Source: Paralvinella palmiformis (lineage: Eukaryota; Annelida; Polychaeta; Terebellida; Alvinellidae). From it: DNA of 64,000 nt. Each line of letters starts with the position of its first letter. Positions within the stretch are counted from its first letter, which is position 1. Positions 36,350-48,373 of this stretch are shown piece by piece. Made by a program: the position numbers and the translations under genes. The stretch covers positions 62,001 to 126,000 of the forward strand of contig JAODUP010000035.1 of NCBI GenBank assembly GCA_025642065.1. Reading direction: 5' to 3'. The notes beneath the pieces are model-generated. The model searched no databases and had not been told where the DNA came from. It worked only from the letters and a program-made list of their open reading frames with translations.

Positions 36350-39100
36350 GTACCCCACGATGCACCACTTATGTTCTTCATTGGATCATGAGTGTGTGGG
36401 ACAGTACGTATCACTGTCGGGATCTCGATGTACGTGGTCACCTTCGCAGGAAAAGGAAGCCCCGTTGGAGCATTCCCGTCGCATAGCTATTAGATTTAGA
36501 CTTGTTCCTTTTGGCGAACACATATTCTTCGTGTAGAAGCTTTTGACCGCCCTTGTGATTTTGCATAACTTCCATGGTTGTCATAAGAATGAATGATCAA
36601 TAGACCATGCAGATCCTAACCATATTTATAGCACTCCACCAGACACTTGCTACATGTACTTTCCTTTCGTGTTCAAAATGAAATGTTCAATTATTTTATC
36701 ATGGAATATGATCGAGTAGCTATACCCAAGAGACTTCTCAGCTACATTTATCCAATCAGTAGCTATGATCACACAATCTATGAATATATTACTAATTACT
36801 ATCAGGTTCTTTAATTATATTATTTAATGATTCATTGAAGACTTCCCAATTACAAAATCCCCCCGCAACTAAAATCAAACAATTTATAAATATTGCTAAT
36901 TAATTACTATCAAGTTCTTTCATTGTATTATTTTATTATTTAAGCATCTTTCCAATGTTTCCCATTAATCTATTCAGTGGCTCTAAGATCAAACAAGTAG
37001 GTTTTTTTACATTTGACTATTTATCGCAGGGGTTTTGACTGAGGGTGTATAACATGGATTCGTGCGTGTGTGATCATATTCTCGTCGAATTGTTGCACAT
37101 TATTTAATTTATTAGAAAACGTTCACAACGGTTCCGTATTACTTATGCAGTATTTACAAACATTTGGTCATTTTCTAATTCCAGTTATTGTGGTATTTAT
37201 AACACCACTGCTGCCATCTGGTGGCATGTAGGTCTAGTTCATTCATGGCGTTCTGCTGGAGTTTGTTTGTTTACGTATTATCGGTGAAAGCGAATTCGGT
37301 ATGCAACGATAGAAGTCGACTGAGGAGGATTAATCTGATTGTATCTGACGTATGCATAGCTGGTGGAAATGGTATGCTTGGCTGATTCTGAGTTATTTAT
37401 GATGTTTTCAATTATCTCACATATGACATATAGATCATCTAGCCTACCCTAACCCTGGCCCCCAGGTAGGTACTTCGATAAACCGACTTAGTCTGAGCCT
37501 GAGGCCGCCGCGGAGTGCTAATAACGCTTTTGTAACGGCCTTAAAAATGACAGACACCGCCCCTCGGAAAACTCGTGATAAAGAAACTCGGCGATTTTGT
37601 TCCCGAATAGTTTTTATCTGATAATTTTCTGATCTCCGTGCAAAAAGTTGTATTAGCGCGAAATAGGTGAGCTTGACGCCGTTCATTCATATTCCCATCG
37701 TAACCAAACGCCTTAGAAAACTATACAAATGCCAACATTAGAGTTAAATCTTCCCTCAGGAAAAGTATCATACTTTAAAACACCCACGCCGATACCTCAC
37801 CAACCGTCGCTAAAAAGCACTGTTCCCGATTGTAGGCTGGGTTTTGGACCGATTTTCAGCAGAAAATGGGTCGTGAAAAACGTCAATTATTTATCAGCCG
37901 ATAATTTCCTGATCTGAAATAATGCCAAAATCTACTCCTGTAACCATTTCAGATATCATATTTATGAATATTTACTGAATATAAGAACCATAATTGAAGG
38001 ATTGGAGAGATTTTGGTGGGCTGGCGATATTTGGTAGTAAGCGGCCATTTGCATTATGATGGTCACGTGATCCAAATACTGTCTCCTGATTGGCCAGTTG
38101 TCTTTGTTTACAGTAAATAAAAGCACATGGTCTTGTTTATATGCTGGATTTCTCTGTCCCTTTCCTGTTTATTTGTTTGATTATTGTGTTTTTACATTTT
38201 TATGTTATTATTATGATATATATATATGGATTGCATATATCATATTAACTGTTTTCATACTTTGCTGAAGGAATTATATACAATTTTTGGTAACCTAATT
38301 GTGTTTCTTCCTTGATCCTCTGTGTATAAATTATTACTGTCTTTTTTGATATTTTGTGCATTATTTTATATTTAATAGTTTCAAGATGAATACAAAGAAT
38401 GATGTACATAAATTAGCTGCTGTCTATGGAGAGCACTATGATGATAAAACCTTGGTTTTTCACAGTGGGTACTGTTTTCAAATAACAAATTTTAGGAACA
38501 GATATCTTCATTTAAGACTTGAGGATATTAAATCCAAGTGTAATACTCTTACCAAAGTAGCTATATAGCATTAATAAGAGTGGTGATGAATCCCATGTTA
38601 AATTATCTTACTGATGTAGGCTTTGATTTTGTTCCTGGTCAGAGTACCTGTGGTCAAATGGTATACAAGATGTGTTGGCTGACATTCAGGTAGGAGAAGC
38701 AGTGGTTAAAATGATAATCTAAGCTTAAGTTGGGATGCAACATCTCATGATGGGGCAACATATAAATAAGGTGCATGTTAACTTGACAAGTGTGCCCCCC
38801 CTTAAAGAAAGTATTAAAAATATCACAGTATCTTATCTATGCTTTCATCACAATCAGATGAAACATCACTAGTTAGTGATCAGTCATTTAAAAATACAAT
38901 AACTGACATGCCCTGCTTTCATTATTAGTTATTGGGAAGTATTGGAAGAAGAAATATATTGTGTATATAATAAACTTTAGAGAGATTTTAATGGGAGATT
39001 TTGAGTCAGAATTAACCATTATTTTTTAATAAATATTTAATACATCTTAACTTACTAGACTAGACCTAGTAGTAGACAGTAGTACTAGTAGCTCTACTTG
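36350..39100. other. Intergenic, no supported gene
   Basis: Contains several 60-80-codon frames (37444-37686 minus, 37729-37917 plus, 38356-38568 plus) without recognisable motifs. The stretch 37440-37900 is locally richer in GC and CpG than its surroundings and could be a promoter or an unrecognised first exon. Confidence 0.4.
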
Positions 39101-39275
39101 TTACTCTGGTGCCTGGACAGCTCAGCCTGGGGGAAAAAGATATGTAAATTAATTTATACATATTTGTGGGTGCCTGGACAGCTCGGCCAGGGGCCGAGTT
39201 ATCCAAGATAACTCGGCCTCGGAAAAGATATGTAAATTAGTTAATTAATATGATATATGTATATATATATATTAA

Positions 39276-39385
39276 TTAATAGCTTGGTGGTCGTTTACTT
39301 GCAGTGCAAGACTGATATGGAATAAATGCATGCCATGTAGCTTGGTGGTTGTTTACTTGCAGTGTAAGACTTATATGGAATAAGT
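39276..39385. repeat. Tandem duplication of about 54 bp
   Basis: TAGCTTGGTGGTCGTTTACT to about 39330 is repeated as TAGCTTGGTGGTTGTTTACT, both continuing TGCAGTG and ATATGGAATAA. Lies within the decayed hAT element. Confidence 0.7.
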
Positions 39386-40149
39386 GCATGTAGCTGTGTG
39401 AAATGTAGCACTGTATTATATTGAATACGCTTTTGACGAATGTCACCAACAATTAACTATCAGTCAGTTTATTTTATACTGTTAAAACAACATGACAGGA
39501 TAATCATAACAATTTAACATGAGCACACACCTTCCTGCACGAACGTAATAATTTAGAAGTATACATTTGTCAGAATACACACACTTCTATTTGTCTGAAA
39601 ATTAGGATTGTAGCCAGGGTTGGTCAGAAGCTGGCTAATACTTGTATAAGGTGGGCCTTTTATAGGTTTTAGCCGTCTTTTACTGGCTGATTGGTTGCTG
39701 ATATTTTTTGACCGGATTGTTGAGCCACAGGTATATAGTATACTTATGGTATATATATCTGGCTGACCATGTACATGCAGTGACAATGACTTCACTTAAT
39801 ACTCCACCTCCAGCTGTTTTTTGGTTTCTAAATGCAGCGTAGCCAATTACATGTAGGTGCCGTGTGATAGTCATACTTATGGTATATATCCGTGGGTGAC
39901 CATTTATGTGCACTCATGCAGTGACAATGGCTTTGCTGAATCCTCCATCTCCAGTTGGTTTTGGTGTTTCTAATTGCACTGTAGCAAGATATCTGCTAAT
40001 CTTTCACATGAAATTATAGTTACACATGGTTAGCATCGTGGGTGGCTTCAATACAGCCTAGGGGGATATAAAGTGGGAGAAAGAGAAATTGAATAATAAA
40101 ATGTAGTACATTCTAAAACCAGTTATAAAGTGCCACAATTGACTACAAC

Positions 40150-40332
40150 ATGGGGAAACCAAAATATGCCACATGGAACTTTTATGATGTTGGTGATGAC
40201 AAGACTACTGCTAAATATAAGGAGTGTCAAAGTAATATTAGTAACAGAGTTCTACGACTGAAATGTCACAGAGAGAAATGTCCAGCCCTTCGCAATACAT
40301 CAAAGAAGAGAACCAAAACTCCAACAACCTAG
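40150..40332 (+). pseudogene. BED-type zinc finger fragment of a hAT transposase
   Basis: A 60-codon frame: WNFYDVGDDKTTAKYKECQS then LKCHREKCPALR. The W...F, C, H-x4-C layout fits a BED finger, with the first Cys replaced by Tyr (AKYKEC). It ends at a stop soon after the finger, as an internally deleted transposase would. Confidence 0.6.
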
Positions 40333-40423
40333 TGTGATTGTCCCAGATTTACTGAGCTTCATCAGTTCGTGTCTGATAATTCGCTTATGCCTCTAGCAAT
40401 GTTGCAAGTCTACAATCCATAAA

Positions 40424-40585
40424 ACTAAACCAAGTGGTTGGTGGATAGGTGTGGTGCAATCAATTCTGGATTGTGTAAAATGGTCTGCTAACTTATGTTT
40501 ATGCCAGCCAGCTATTGAACGTGTTTTCTCAAACTTTGGTGTCATACAGACCAAATTGTTAAACAGATTTGTACTAAATCAGTAA
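40424..40585 (+). pseudogene. hAT C-terminal dimerisation region fragment
   Basis: The 53-residue open segment contains KPSGWWIGVV and QPAIERVFSNFGVIQTKLLN, the P-x-x-W-W and E-R-x-F-S signatures of the hAT C-terminal dimerisation domain, followed by a stop. The catalytic core between this and the BED fragment is deleted. Confidence 0.75.
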
Positions 40586-42018
40586 CATGCTATTGATTTC
40601 TGAGAGGCAAAGATTAAATTGACTGGTGAGATTTCAATGAGATTATGAATAAATGTATGTAAAGGTGTTCTTATCTTCTTGTTATCCAAAACAATCAATC
40701 AAATTTTCAATTAGCCAGTATCAGCCACTTGGATAGTAAAAGCCCAGAGCAGTTGAAACTGACCAACCCTGATTGCAGCACTATATTATATTGAATATGC
40801 TTTTGACAAATGTCATCAACAATTAACTATCAATCAATTGATAATGATATTTGCTTTTCAATCATGCCAGTGATTGGCCTATGATGCTAGCTCCACCCAA
40901 CTGATTCAATGTTGTGCATTACTACGCACTGTTGTATCATTTATCATTGGGCCGAGCTGTCTTGTCACTTGGGCCGAGCTGTCTAGCACTCATTACTCTT
41001 GTAGTCTCAGTTATTGGCAGTCACCACACTGACGTAACTAAGTCAGTCATTTAACCTTCACTGACATATCATGTCACTATGTGAATTACTTGAATATTCA
41101 ACTTATTTCTCAGTGAATTGCGCCCCCTGACCCGATCAACTGACCCCACTCGAATGGCAAGCCTGGCAAATTGACTGGTTTGGTGTGTCCATCAACATTC
41201 TTGGAGACTTGTACATCACATACAACTTGCTTTTCTATAAATGAAAATAATAACAGGATTTTTATTGATTTTTAAGGCAATTCATTTTCAGATCGAGTAA
41301 ACATAGCTTGTTTAAAAGAATTAGAATATATGACAGTGTGTTTATGCCTTGGTCCTTGGATTTAATTATTCAATTCAGTGTTCTTATTTTAGACTTATCA
41401 TGTACAGATCTCTATAAAAACATCAAACAAACAGGTAACTAGAAAAATATAAAAAATAATGCCTATGGTTATAAAATAATATTGCATAATTGTACATTCA
41501 GTTAATGTATATACAGCAACTTAATCCAATGTTGTGGTATCCCAGATTGCAACTTTAAATCATCGTTGATGGTTGCAATTACCAACTTATTACAAGAGGC
41601 ATCAAGTCTCAGTATGAATTTATATACAAGGTTTCTAATTACAGCTTTACTATTTGACACATGGTATTGTACAAATATGGAGACACTGCGATATTTAGGC
41701 TGATTTAGCAATAAATGAAACACATTATTGTAAGCAACTTGAAGTTTATGTATACTTGCTACTGTGTAATTCCATCACAGCTGGCCAGTGTACATAGGAG
41801 AGCAGAAAGTTCTACGTAAAACCAGCTTCACTTCTGTGGAACATGTGTAAACATGTATAAATGGTTTTATATTTGTTTTGAGTATATACTCCATAGACTT
41901 TATAAATTAAAAAGATTATTCAAATTAGGAGCCACAATGGAGTCTAGAGTGTCATCAATCAAAGCCAGTCTCACTCTACAATAGGGCCATAACAATCAAG
42001 GTTGGCTTTCTCCCAAGC

Positions 42019-42060
42019 AGAAAGGTATTTCTCCCCTGCCAAGGGGAGAAATACCTTTCT
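42019..42060. repeat. Perfect 18-bp hairpin with 6-base loop
   Basis: AGAAAGGTATTTCTCCCC, loop TGCCAA, GGGGAGAAATACCTTTCT. The arms are exact. Related GAAA...TTTCTCCC motifs recur up to about 43900. Confidence 0.9.
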
Positions 42061-42419
42061 GTCAGGGAGAAAGTGGGGAGATATGGAGAGAAGCTCCCAG
42101 ATGTGTTTATTTAAAGGTGCAGCACTATAACAGCATCCAAACCAGAGTACATTTGTACTGAGATACAATTAATTTATTCATCTGTTTAACAAAATAGTTT
42201 TAGAAAAATAACAAATATTCATGGTTTAATTGGTTTATTATATCATATGGCACTGTATGATTTCATGTATAAAAATTATGGTATTAGAACATGTTTGCAT
42301 TCACATTACACAGATGATGTACATACATGACGTACTGTGATATGCTCATATCCATATCATTAATAGTCAATTTCCACATCTCCCCTCAATAGACGGTAGC
42401 AAAACACCAACCTTCAAGA

Positions 42420-42760
42420 TTGATGCCGTGTTCTTGCCAAGTTTGTTCCTGGCTTTGCTAAGAATTTTGAGAAGATGCATTCGATTGATGCAGATGATGC
42501 TGGAGATTGTAGCAAGTCAATTGTGTTTTATAATTCGGTGGAGGTTTTCACAATATTTCATGATTATCCATGTGTGTCTGAGCAGAAACAATCGGCATGG
42601 AGTGAACTTGGCGTTTAGCTGGTGGTGGTGATGGCATTATAATGTATATCACTGCACAGATACCAGAAATAGATAATCTCAATCTCTTATCTCACAATCT
42701 TAAACATGATGAATTATTGACATACACTTTCAACAAGTATCTGGCAACAGTTGTTTTTTT
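42420..42760 (+). pseudogene. Degenerate coding-like fragment of unknown family
   Basis: Two open stretches separated by a frame change near 42620: KFVPGFAKNFEKMHSIDADD, SKSIVFYNSVEVFTIFHDYP, then IIMYITAQIPEIDNLNLLSH, ELLTYTFNKYLATV. The composition is coding-like but no family is recognised and no splice sites clearly bound it. It lies about 2 kb upstream of the BTB gene. Confidence 0.3.
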
Positions 42761-44319
42761 TTAGGGGGGGACAAAATTTATAATTAAATATCTATTTATT
42801 TTAAATTGTTAACGTCTCTATTATGGGTATTTTCATGGCAACTTTCTCTAAATTTAGTTTCTCCCTTTTCTGCTATTTCTCCCATGGAAGAAAGTATTTC
42901 TGCCATATCTGCAGAAACTGGGTAATTACCGTGATTTTTACCATAATAAACCCTGATAACAATACAATATATAGCTTGTTAAAATCACCAAAGGGCCAAG
43001 CTTACCAGTCTGAATCAGAATTTGGTGTAAACTATCTATCACCAGGATTTGGCTTCTAGGATGGTACAGGAAACTGGCCTGTATACTGTTACTGTGATCA
43101 AGGATGTGTTTCAATGTTGGAAGCATGGAAAATGCTATAGGCACAATACTGATGACAAAATCCATATGGTTTCTCCCAGGGAGAGACTTATTATTTTAAT
43201 CCCTTTATGTTTTATTTTGAATGTTCTAACTATAAAATATTGCTACATGTAATTACATATAGTTTATGATGCCCTAACTACGGTACAGAAATACCATGCC
43301 TATATATTTTATCTCATGATGGCCGAAGTCGGTTTCTCCCCTATTTTCTGCCCTATCAAGCTAAAAGTGGTTCATTTCCTGACCATACAGTGAAACTGAA
43401 TCCTGTCACTAGGTGGAAAGCTGTGCAAGAGTATGATTTTGTTGCCACTTTCTGTATGCACCTTCTTCATCTGCATTAACTGGAAGGATTTTCATAAATT
43501 TTAGTAACATCGTACAAGGCTGAAGAATAAACTAGGCATTGATAAAGCATCTAAACTTTTATTTTGTTACAGAATGCTTCATGGCATTGAAGATTTAGAT
43601 TAGTAGTGATGTTAAGAAGAAAATAATTACTGTTTTTGCTTTTTATTATATTTATATATATTGGTATTAGTTAAAATTATTTCTGTTTTAAATAGGTTTC
43701 TCCCCTACTGGTAAATCCAGAAGTAGGTTTGTTATAAGTAGAGAAATACCTGGAGAATATTTTTGTTTACTTTTTATCAAAAATATGTAAATAAATGAAG
43801 TTTATGTTTATAGTTTGTTGTATATTGATATTACTAAAGAAATGAAAGCATACAAAATAAATATTACCCCATGTTTCTGCCAGGCGGAAAGGGATTTCTG
43901 CTGTTGGCACAGTAAAAATACCTGCCTTCAGTTTACTTAAAACATTTATTAAAACCAAAATCCACTTCAAATTTTTTCGGGCGATATGGACGTGTCTCTA
44001 GTGACAGCTAACTTTGCTATTTATGAATAGTTCAGTAGCGTTCGAAATTGACCACTCGCCATGGCGAGTGTATCTTTCTCCTAGCGAGTATCATCAGACC
44101 CATATTTGGTACAATTTTCAAGCATAAAGTCTAGTACAGTCGCCAGGAAAATCTCACCATTTGATTTGATTCAGCTGTTTTCCACTTTTATACCTTTTTC
44201 AGGAAATTATATAAAATAAAACCCAAACTCAACAATTTTTATACTGGGTGGAATAAACTCTGAATTGCTCCCATATGGCTTCTTTTGTGGCTAAATTTCA
44301 ACAACAAAATTGGGGGTAT

Positions 44320-44578
44320 GCTCCTTTTTATATACTACTTTTTACCATGAGTAAGTGCTCTAAGTACCTACTCCCAGTAGTTTATATTCCAATTAGAATT
44401 GCCATGGAAGAAATATTTCTGAATTAAAAAATTAAATGGTCACTGAATTTGTGGATTTAATTTGATTTTGTAGCAAACTTCAATTCTAAATTTATCAATT
44501 CCAATTACATTTTAAAAAAAATAAGGAATTCTAATTTAGGAATTGCCCATCAATTCCAGGATTGAATTAGCCCCATGT
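44320..44578. mobile_element. hAT-like MITE, copy 2 (left end lost)
   Basis: Shares the right end (ATTGAATTAGCCCCATGTCTG), the CAATTCCAATT-rich interior, the GAGTAGGTACTC-like core and the GTGGATTTAATTTGATTTTG segment with copy 1, in the same orientation. The left inverted repeat is not recognisable. It ends about 100 bases before the BTB gene. Confidence 0.7.
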
Positions 44579-44683
44579 CTGCTAGCAGGCATGTTGAAGA
44601 GAACAGTTTTTATTGCATGTAGATGTTGAAGCTTTACGTTGCAATAGACTGATTGTTCATTTGATTATTTTCAGGCAGGTGCA

Positions 44684-46108
44684 ATGCCCAAGAAAGGAAA
44701 AGTCATCGAGATGAAAGATAGTATGCTACAATCGCTTGCCACCATGTTTAACACGCCGGACCTGTCTGATGTAATCGTCTGTGTTGGTCCACACAAGTTC
44801 CATCTACACAAGGTGTTGCTGATGCAGAGTTCAGTCTTGAAGGTGATGATGTCCAGCAAGAATTGGGATGATTCAAAGCAGACCGAGTTGAAGATACACG
44901 AAGAGGACTTCTGCATCCCACACATGGAGATGTTCTTTAAGTACTTCTACACTGGTGAGGTGATGCTAACAGAGAAGAATGTTGTCCCGTTGCTTGTTCT
45001 CGCTAATAAGTATGATTTGCACAGTTTGGAGGAGGCTTGTGAGCAGTTCGGTGCGGATAAAGTATGTGAGGGTACTGATCTGGCTCAGGTGCTCGAGTGG
45101 TACTTCATGGCACTGAGAGTGGACCTGCAGCATCTGCAGGATCGCTGCCGAACATTCCTTCTCCTCAATATGACAAAGGTATTCAGGTCAGCTCTCTTCC
45201 TCGACCTGACCATAGACCAGCTGATCCTCTTTCTTCAAGAGTCTGACATGGTCGTCAATGCTGAAGTAACTCTGTTCCTGAGGCTGTGGAAGTGGTTGGA
45301 GCATAATGCAGCAGGCTGCACGAAGAAGATGGAAGAGTTTGTCGTGCAGCTGCTGCCCTTTGTAAAGTTCAGCATGATGAATCATGACCACTTGATCGCT
45401 GTTGAGAAACGACTCCGCAAGGTCTGGCCATCCAGGGAGAAGTTCAATCTATATTTTGCTGGATACTTACTGGATGCTTACAAGTTCCATGCCATTCCAT
45501 TCCACAGACGTCCACGGGTGGGTATTGGTCATCTGGACCATCCTCGTCTCTACACTGATGCTACGACCATGACATCCTGTCTTTGCATGCTGCTGCCCGT
45601 CAGTGCCGAGATCATTGGGGAGACATTCTCTGGAAAGATCCCTGTGTCATTGTCCTCAGCTGATCAGGGCAACGTCAAGATGTGGGGCGGTCAAGTGTCA
45701 CAGGCTGAAGGTGGGGCTGAGCTGGAGATGTGGCTCATGGGCGAGAAGGTGTCGATAAACTGCATCGTCGACATCACCGTTCTCATTCACAAACAGGTGA
45801 ATGGCGAGCGTCTGATGGAAAAGCTGCTGCATCACTGCCAGCTCGTTGAAAGAAAGGTCCGTTGCATACAGGGGCCCACCCATGGTGGCGGCACACCAGT
45901 GAAATTCGGTGTGAAGCTTGCTGAGAAGATCTTCCAAGAAGATTCGCCTTACTTGATACAGTATCAGAAAAAGAAGTGTTGTATCCTGAATATATTTGTA
46001 CGACACTTACAGCCCGATGTGCCCACCTGCTCTAATGTACAGAATGATGATCTGAGTTCGGAGGAAGACGATGGCTCTAAACTCGTTGATGCTGCTGACA
46101 GTCTATGA
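44684..46108 (+). CDS. BTB/POZ-BACK protein, BTBD17-like, 474 residues, single coding exon
   Basis: Uninterrupted ORF of 474 codons. Residues about 25-125 form a BTB/POZ domain (PDLSDVIVCVGPHKFHLHKV, then KYFYTGEVMLTEKNVVPLLV). Residues about 140-260 form a BACK domain (VLEWYFMALRVDLQHLQDRC, LFLRLWKWLEHN). A C-terminal region follows, introduced by LLDAYKFHAIPFHRR, which resembles the equivalent junction in vertebrate BTBD17. The protein ends in a Ser/Glu/Asp-rich tail (SSEEDDGSK). Length is close to BTBD17 (about 480). BTB-BACK proteins often act as oligomeric adaptors, including Cullin-3 adaptors; the role here is not known. A splice acceptor (TTTTCAG) ends 9 bases before the ATG and the frame is open back to it, so an upstream exon, possibly with extra N-terminal residues or a signal peptide, is likely. 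The coding region is visibly more GC-rich than its AT-rich surroundings. Confidence 0.85.
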   Translation: MPKKGKVIEMKDSMLQSLATMFNTPDLSDVIVCVGPHKFHLHKVLLMQSSVLKVMMSSKNWDDSKQTELKIHEEDFCIPHMEMFFKYFYTGEVMLTEKNVVPLLVLANKYDLHSLEEACEQFGADKVCEGTDLAQVLEWYFMALRVDLQHLQDRCRTFLLLNMTKVFRSALFLDLTIDQLILFLQESDMVVNAEVTLFLRLWKWLEHNAAGCTKKMEEFVVQLLPFVKFSMMNHDHLIAVEKRLRKVWPSREKFNLYFAGYLLDAYKFHAIPFHRRPRVGIGHLDHPRLYTDATTMTSCLCMLLPVSAEIIGETFSGKIPVSLSSADQGNVKMWGGQVSQAEGGAELEMWLMGEKVSINCIVDITVLIHKQVNGERLMEKLLHHCQLVERKVRCIQGPTHGGGTPVKFGVKLAEKIFQEDSPYLIQYQKKKCCILNIFVRHLQPDVPTCSNVQNDDLSSEEDDGSKLVDAADSL

Positions 46109-47393
46109 ACATGCTATGGGTGAACCAGAACATGGCCGATGTTGAGAATTCACCCACCCCCCCACAAACTTACAACATCGCCATCTAGTCATCACAATTG
46201 GACGAATGTATGATCCACTTAAGACTTATCAATGGTTAATCCATAGCATCATTTATAAATGAACTTTCTTATTGCCGTTGATTTTTTCAACCTCATTTTT
46301 TTGATGCAGCTGGTTTGTTTCTATTTAAGAAATATTTTGATATTTCACTTGGTGTCATATGTTATGTAATATGTAGACAATACAGCGAGGCTGGTATATC
46401 GGTTTTGTTCAACTGGTTTTGTTAAATGCATGCGGTTTTATGTTATAAGGTGTTCGGTTATATATATCCGTAGCGTGTTTGTTCTCATCGTAGTCGATAG
46501 CCATGAGGGATGCATTCGGCTTTCACCTTATTTAATATTTTTTCACCGTTTTAGTTTCCAGTTTATTTTCTTGTCAGACGTTTTTGTTTATTTCTCACCA
46601 AATACTGCATCCGATGCCAACACGAATGAATGATACATAATGAGAAGTAGTCATCTCATCATGACACTCTTCATTCTTTCCGCGCATGCTAGTTAATAAT
46701 GACCGCTGGTAGTGGTTGTTTACCAGAAGATGTGTATGGGTGGCTAGTGTTATATGGTAAGGCCAGCCATACGTAATTGTTACCTCATATAGGCGTGCTA
46801 CATTTTGCCTATCCTTGAGCTTCAACGGTGGACACATCGGTTATAGTGTGTGGTATATACAGTTGCTTTCACTGATGCATTTCATGAGACAATGTGGTTG
46901 GCATAGCAACTGCAGACGTTGAATGTATTGTTGATCTTTAGGACATCACACTGACCCGAACTTGAATTACTTTTTCCAGGAGTTGTTTTCATGGTGTGAT
47001 GAATGGCAGTCGATATCTAGAAAACTTGGCTGATTATGAAGCTGTGTACTAGAAGCGTGCATAGTCCAGTCAATGGGAGAATTTTCAATTTTCATGGTCA
47101 CTTGTTTGTGTGTGTGTTTGTCATGATTTATGCCATTCATCTTGAATCATATTGCCTACCAATTTAACTGGAAGGGAGCTGCCTCTATATCACATGTTGA
47201 ACAATGTATCTTTTCTTTGCAGCATATTTCTGTTCAAGTGTTGTTTGCTTGAAACCTCTCTTTCATGTTTCCTTGAACATTTTCCAACCATGGTTGACTA
47301 CATCTCAGTTCTCATTGTTTTGTTCGTTTTCAAGAACTTAATTCATCTTAATTTAAACTTCCTGTTGACTATTCTGTGAAATGTGTGTATGAA

Positions 47394-47442
<49 letters not shown>

Positions 47443-48144
47443 CTGTGTGTGGACTCATTATAACTTTGCACCTGTGAATTATCTATTGTAATTTATCTAG
47501 GTACCAAAGATAGGATATATTTTCTAATAATCCAGGTAAATTGGTCAGTGAAGACATCCATGTCAAATGTAAACACTGTTTTTGGTGAATCTCTGGCATT
47601 TCTGACAGTTGTGTAGTTATTGGTTTGTGACTTTGCTGGTGACGTGTGTCTCATATGACTGGCAAGTCATGTAATAGTGCACTTCATTCAGTTCATAAAT
47701 CTTGTTCAACCTGGCAAGAAATCAGTCATAATTTCTGTGATGACAGCGTTTCTATTAATGACTGCAATTACAATGTTTTTGGTCGGAGGAGTCTGTGTTA
47801 TTAATTGAGTTGTTCGTAGAACTTGTTACTGTTTGGTGGCTTTCAGGTAATCTTTCAGGGTATGAGCTTCAGGATCGTGGAAGCGTTTTTGGTGTTCATT
47901 AATTGAATGTATCGTGTGATGTATTAGACGCTGTTTGTGCTGGTATTGGTGCCTTTTGTTATGTATCTGGCACAACATCGAAGAAATCGCCATCTTGTTC
48001 TTACATCCGTAGTCTGTGTATCTCAGTGTGTCTGTGCATATATCTATAATCTTCTACATGGAGAGAGAATTGGTCAGATGAAGCTTGATTTTTTCTGACA
48101 TAACACATCAAACATCAAATTTCATATTAAATCAGCAAAAACTT

Positions 48145-48373
48145 AGATTGGAATTGATAAATTGGAATTGAAGTTTCCTACAAAAAAATTAATCCACAAA
48201 TTAATTTAGATTTAATTTTTTAATTCAGAAATATTTCTTCCATGACAATCCTACTTGGAATATAAACTACTTGGAGTAGGTATTCCAAGTAGGTACTCGG
48301 GAGTACCTACTCTTGGTTAAAGGTAAAAAGAGTTGTTAAGAATTGGAATTGGCAAAATGGAATTGACTCTCTG
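48145..48373. mobile_element. hAT-like MITE, copy 3 (both ends degraded)
   Basis: Inverted relative to copy 1: GGAATTGAAGTTTCCTACAA, TCCACAAATTAATTT, then a core with AGTAGGTATTCCAAGTAGG and a right part with GGAATTGGCAAAATGGAATTG. The terminal CAGACATGGGG motif has been lost at both ends. Confidence 0.65.

Larger units (their letters stand above)
39109..40992. mobile_element. Decayed hAT transposon, about 1.9 kb
   Basis: The ends carry inverted GACAGCTCGGCC-type repeats (left 39111-39192, right 40945-40990) and are flanked by TTACTCTG (39101-39108) and TTACTCTT (40993-41000), a likely 8-bp target duplication. Inside are a BED-finger fragment and a hAT C-terminal dimerisation fragment. A block near 39404-39475 is directly repeated near 40775-40850, and a roughly 120-bp block at 39720-39845 recurs at 39870-39985. 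Confidence 0.75.

Noticed and set aside
37236..37384. Short frame beginning MAFCWSLFVYVLSVKANS, signal-peptide-like
   Set aside because: Only about 48 codons with no recognised continuation; a hydrophobic start alone is not enough.
38356..38568. 70-codon frame NTKNDVHKLAAVYGEHYDDK
   Set aside because: Looks somewhat coding-like, but no family, splice sites or downstream continuation could be found.
43086..43160. CWKHGKCYRHN resembles the start of a PBZ finger
   Set aside because: The histidine spacing is wrong (nine instead of six residues), the HP end is missing and no splice-bounded frame surrounds it. Probably chance.
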